This document shows positions 62,145 to 64,000 of a stretch of DNA of 64,000 nt, in pieces (the first letter of the stretch is position 1; each line of letters begins with the position of its first letter). The position numbers and the translations under genes were made by a program. This stretch comes from Streptomyces sp. NBC_01217. GTDB taxonomy: Bacteria > Actinomycetota > Actinomycetes > Streptomycetales > Streptomycetaceae. The DNA is taken from contig NZ_CP108538.1 of NCBI RefSeq assembly GCF_035994185.1, positions 6,363,501 through 6,427,500 of the forward strand, read 5' to 3'. The notes under the pieces are model-generated. The model worked only from the letters and a program-made list of their open reading frames with translations, had not been told where the DNA came from and made no database searches.

Positions 62145-62762
62145 TCAGGCCTGCGGGGCGGCCTTGATCGCGGAGATGTCGAAGTTGAGCTTGACCTTGT
62201 CGCTGACCATCACACCGCCGGTCTCCAGCGCCGCGTTCCAGGTCAGGCCCCAGTCGGAGCGCAGGATGTTCGCGCTGCCCTCGAAGCCGACGCGCTCGTT
62301 GCCGTAGGGGTCGGTGGCGGAGCCGTTGAACTCCAGGTCGATGGCGAGGGGCCGCGTGACGTCCTTGATGGTGAGGTCGCCGGTGATGCGGTAGGTGTCG
62401 CCACCGAGCTGCTCGGCGTGGGTGGAGCGGAAGGTCATGAGGGGGAACTTCTCGGCCTCGAAGAAGTCGCCGCTGCGCAGGTGGCCGTCGCGGTCGGCGA
62501 TGCCGGTGTCGATGCTGGCGATCTTGACATCGATGGAGGCGGTGGAGTTCGCGGGGTCGTGCCCGTCGAGCTTCAGGCTGCCCTCGTGCTCGCCGAAGGA
62601 GCCGCGGACGTTGGTGACCATGGCGTGGCGCACGGTGAAACCGATGCTGCTGTGCGACGGGTCGATCGTGTACTCGCCGCTCAGGGCGACCAGGGCCGGG
62701 TCCACGGCGGTGGCGGTGGCAGCGGACGGGGCGTTGTTGTTCTTGCGGTTGAACAGAGCCAT
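62145..62762 (-). CDS. YceI-family polyisoprenoid-binding protein
   Basis: 205 residues forming a lipocalin-like barrel: YTIDPSHSSIGFTVRHAMVT, VRGSFGEHEGSLKLDG, GDLTIKDVTRPLAIDLEFNG, DWGLTWNAALETGGVMVSDK. There is no signal peptide; a 20-residue Asn/Ala-rich tail precedes the domain, so it is probably cytoplasmic as in other Streptomyces copies. These proteins bind isoprenoid quinones or amphiphiles. The upstream DNA has TTCAA repeats that may be a MarR-type operator. Confidence 0.93.
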   Translation of the reverse strand: MALFNRKNNNAPSAATATAVDPALVALSGEYTIDPSHSSIGFTVRHAMVTNVRGSFGEHEGSLKLDGHDPANSTASIDVKIASIDTGIADRDGHLRSGDFFEAEKFPLMTFRSTHAEQLGGDTYRITGDLTIKDVTRPLAIDLEFNGSATDPYGNERVGFEGSANILRSDWGLTWNAALETGGVMVSDKVKLNFDISAIKAAPQA

Positions 62763-62805
62763 GGCTCCTCCTCGGGGGACGTGATCGAGTGGCCGTCGAA
62801 AGTGT

Positions 62806-62860
62806 TTGTTTAACCTTCAACGAGAAAGACTCTAGCGGCATCTAGTTCAAAGTTCAACAT
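62806..62860. promoter_or_regulatory. TTCAA repeats upstream of yceI
   Basis: GTTTAACCTTCAAC is followed about 25 bp later by TAGTTCAAAGTTCAAC. The AT-rich GTTCAA direct repeats in a GC-rich genome resemble MarR-family boxes over the yceI promoter. No MarR gene lies next to it in this window. Confidence 0.45.
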
Positions 62861-62990
62861 CCGTGGCGTGGATTGTTGTGGAAATCGACTCGGCTGCCGT
62901 CATGCGCCCCTCGTCGCCCTCTGGCGGACGCGCGTAGAACTCGGGCACTATCTCCCTGCCTCTATTTGTCATGAGCAGGAGGAGTCCCCC

Positions 62991-63515
62991 ATGGTGTCAC
63001 GCATGACACTGCGCCCCGTCCTGACCGCCCTCGCCCTCGTCCTCGGCGTCCTCTTCGCCCCCGGCGTCGGTGTCCTCGGCAGTGGTGCCACCCAGGCCCA
63101 CGCCGTCACGAAGCTCACCCACTCCCAGGCCACCGCCCGGTTCAGCTCCTCCGGAATCACCTGGTCGTCCTCCGGCGGCTGCTCCGACCGGAACAACCCC
63201 ACCTGCACATCCTTCGAGCAGCTCAACCTGCCCACCGCCCAGGGCGCCCAGACCCTCAAGAGCGCCACCGGCTGCGCGCTCAACATCACCGGCGGCACCG
63301 AGACCGGGCACGCCAGCGGTACGTACTCGCACTGGAACGGCTACAAGCTCGACTACGGCAAGTCCACCTGTCTCACCAACTACATCCACAACGCCTTCAG
63401 CTACATAGGGCTCCGTGGTGACGGCGCTCCCCAGTACCAGTCCGGCTCCGGGAACATCTACGCGGACGAGGGCAACCACTGGGACGTCCTGTACTACAAC
63501 TGCGGCGGCTGCTGA
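62991..63515 (+). CDS. Small secreted protein with possible metal-peptidase-like core
   Basis: 174 residues. Sec signal (cleavage near AHA-VT, about 38), then a secreted domain of about 135 residues with five or so Cys. SHWNGYKLDYG followed 50 residues later by NHWDVLYYNCGGC recalls the H...D...HxW zinc arrangement of VanY/M15 peptidases, but the match is weak. TGGTETGHASGTYSHWNGYK is the most distinctive block. ATG 62991 follows AGGAGGAG. It could be a cell-wall hydrolase or an unknown secreted factor. A 15-bp terminator follows. Confidence 0.75.
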   Translation: MVSRMTLRPVLTALALVLGVLFAPGVGVLGSGATQAHAVTKLTHSQATARFSSSGITWSSSGGCSDRNNPTCTSFEQLNLPTAQGAQTLKSATGCALNITGGTETGHASGTYSHWNGYKLDYGKSTCLTNYIHNAFSYIGLRGDGAPQYQSGSGNIYADEGNHWDVLYYNCGGC

Positions 63516-63531
63516 CCGCATATGCCTGCGC

Positions 63532-63565
63532 GCGTGCCCCCGTTCCCACCGGAACGGGGGCACGC
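63532..63565 (+). terminator. Terminator after the small secreted protein gene
   Basis: 15-bp perfect arms (63532-63546, 63551-63565) with a CACC loop, 17 nt after the stop. Confidence 0.85.
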
Positions 63566-63601
63566 GGCGTCAAGGGACTTCCGCACTCCGGACCACATCG
63601 G

Positions 63602-63734
63602 CTATCGCCGCAGTGCTTCGACGGGCTGGATGCGGCTGGCGCGCCAGGCGGGGTAGAGGCCGGCGGCCAATCCGGTGGCCAGCCCGATGGCAGGGGCCAT
63701 GAGGACGGTCATGGGGTGGATGACCGGAGTGAAG
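63602..63734 (-). pseudogene. ABC transporter permease (FtsX/MacB-type), C-terminal remnant
   Basis: The minus strand reads FTPVIHPMTVLMAPAIGLAT then GLAAGLYPAWRASRIQPVEA LRR-stop, the hallmark C-terminus of FtsX-like permeases (last helix plus YPAxRAxRxxPVEALR). Nothing of the preceding 700 residues is present: upstream the sequence turns into a transposase fragment. The gene was therefore cut, probably by an insertion. Confidence 0.75.
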
Positions 63735-63812
63735 CGGGCCGAGACCGACGCCGGCCTGTGTGAGGGCACCACCAGCGCGGAAGCCGCCCGGATCGCCGGG
63801 CTCGAGCGGGAG
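63729..63812 (+). mobile_element. IS3-family orfA transposase fragment
   Basis: Plus-strand reading VKRAETDAGLCEGTTSAEAA then RIAGLEREVKD matches the middle of IS3-type OrfA (ETDAG ... E(E/A)AARI.LEREV), just before the usual coiled coil. Both ends of the insertion sequence are missing, no orfB is seen and no inverted repeats were found. It abuts the permease remnant within a few bases. Confidence 0.65.
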
Positions 63813-63857
63813 GTGAAGGATTCGCATGCCGGTCACCGGAGGCCGGAAACATGCGCG

Positions 63858-63884
63858 AGCCCCCCGGCCCTCGGCCGGGGGGCT
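63858..63884. terminator. Terminator of the S8-protease-like gene
   Basis: 12-bp perfect arms AGCCCCCCGGCC/GGCCGGGGGGCT with a CTC loop, 18 bp beyond the stop of the minus-strand gene. Confidence 0.8.
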
Positions 63885-63901
63885 GCGGATACGACGAGGC
63901 G

Positions 63902-64000
63902 CTACGAAGTGGTGCGGTAGGCCCGGAGGATCGTCTGCTTCAGCGTGTTGCCGTCCGCGTCCGTGAGCACGACGCGCAGCGAGACGGTGCCGGGGCGGGC
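63902..64000 (-). CDS. C-terminus of a probable secreted S8 (subtilisin-like) protease (cut by window edge)
   Basis: Only the last 32 residues are visible (ARPGTVSLRVVLTDADGNTL then KQTILRAYRTTS). VSLRV-T-DADGN-QTI-RAY is the ending I recognise from large Streptomyces S8 peptidases. The catalytic domain lies outside, so the call is tentative. Confidence 0.5.
   Translation of the reverse strand, partial: ARPGTVSLRVVLTDADGNTLKQTILRAYRTTS

Overview
This window comes from a high-GC actinobacterial chromosome and almost certainly from Streptomyces. Third codon positions are strongly GC-rich, GTG starts are common, there are Tat and lipobox signals, and the order ilvB-ilvN-ilvC-serA ... proline dehydrogenase-pruA ... 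leuB-ilvE ... urease ... cimA is the arrangement I recall for the Streptomyces chromosome core (from memory, no search was run). No tRNA, rRNA, CRISPR array or intact prophage was seen.

Layout. 0-5.1 kb: the end of a LuxR-type regulator, a DUF6191-like protein, a PQQ-type sugar dehydrogenase lipoprotein, an aldo/keto reductase and a 2-hydroxyacid dehydrogenase. 5.5-8.3 kb: a membrane PAS-GGDEF-EAL protein with an active-looking GGDEF and a decayed EAL. 8.3-13.9 kb: ilvBNC behind a leader-peptide attenuator, then serA. 14-18.2 kb: a TetR regulator, then a rifamycin-type glycosyltransferase and a HelD/HelR ATPase behind a 23-bp palindrome that matches what I remember of the rifamycin-associated element. 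18.2-22.2 kb: proline catabolism (PucR-type regulator, proline dehydrogenase, pruA). 22.3-26.8 kb: two PAS/GAF/SpoIIE stress-signalling proteins, one frameshifted and one with a pseudo-phosphatase domain. 26.9-29.5 kb: a three-gene phospholipid operon with ATGA overlaps. 29.7-33.3 kb: a patch of decay (truncated oxidoreductase, frameshifted LysR, phosphatase with an internal deletion) around an intact 42-aa gene. 33.4-35.8 kb: leuB and ilvE. 36-41.4 kb: a urease-like ureAB-ureC pair run together with agmatine deiminase, a TetR regulator and an MHS transporter. 41.5-43.3 kb: cimA behind its own leader-peptide attenuator. 43.4-57.1 kb: a glycan-use locus (GH30 with ricin lectin, LacI regulator, family-5 ABC importer, GH1, GH3). 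57.2-64 kb: a glycine-rich membrane protein, an intact SpoIIE-type sensor, a small membrane protein, YceI, a small secreted protein, remnants of an ABC permease and an IS3 orfA, and the end of an S8-like protease.

How the parts fit. ilvBNC, leuB, ilvE and cimA cover most of the valine/leucine/isoleucine pathway, including the threonine-independent citramalate entry to isoleucine. Two of these transcripts have ribosome-sensed attenuators whose leader peptides are rich in the pathway's own products. The glycosyltransferase and HelR would give two-layer rifamycin protection (drug inactivation plus RNA polymerase protection). The urease-like/agmatine deiminase operon suggests agmatine breakdown in which the urease paralogue may act on a ureido compound. 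The LacI/ABC/GH1/GH3 set imports and cleaves beta-glucosides. Three of the four damaged genes look like recent lesions: two single-C frameshifts and one deletion explained by a short repeat.
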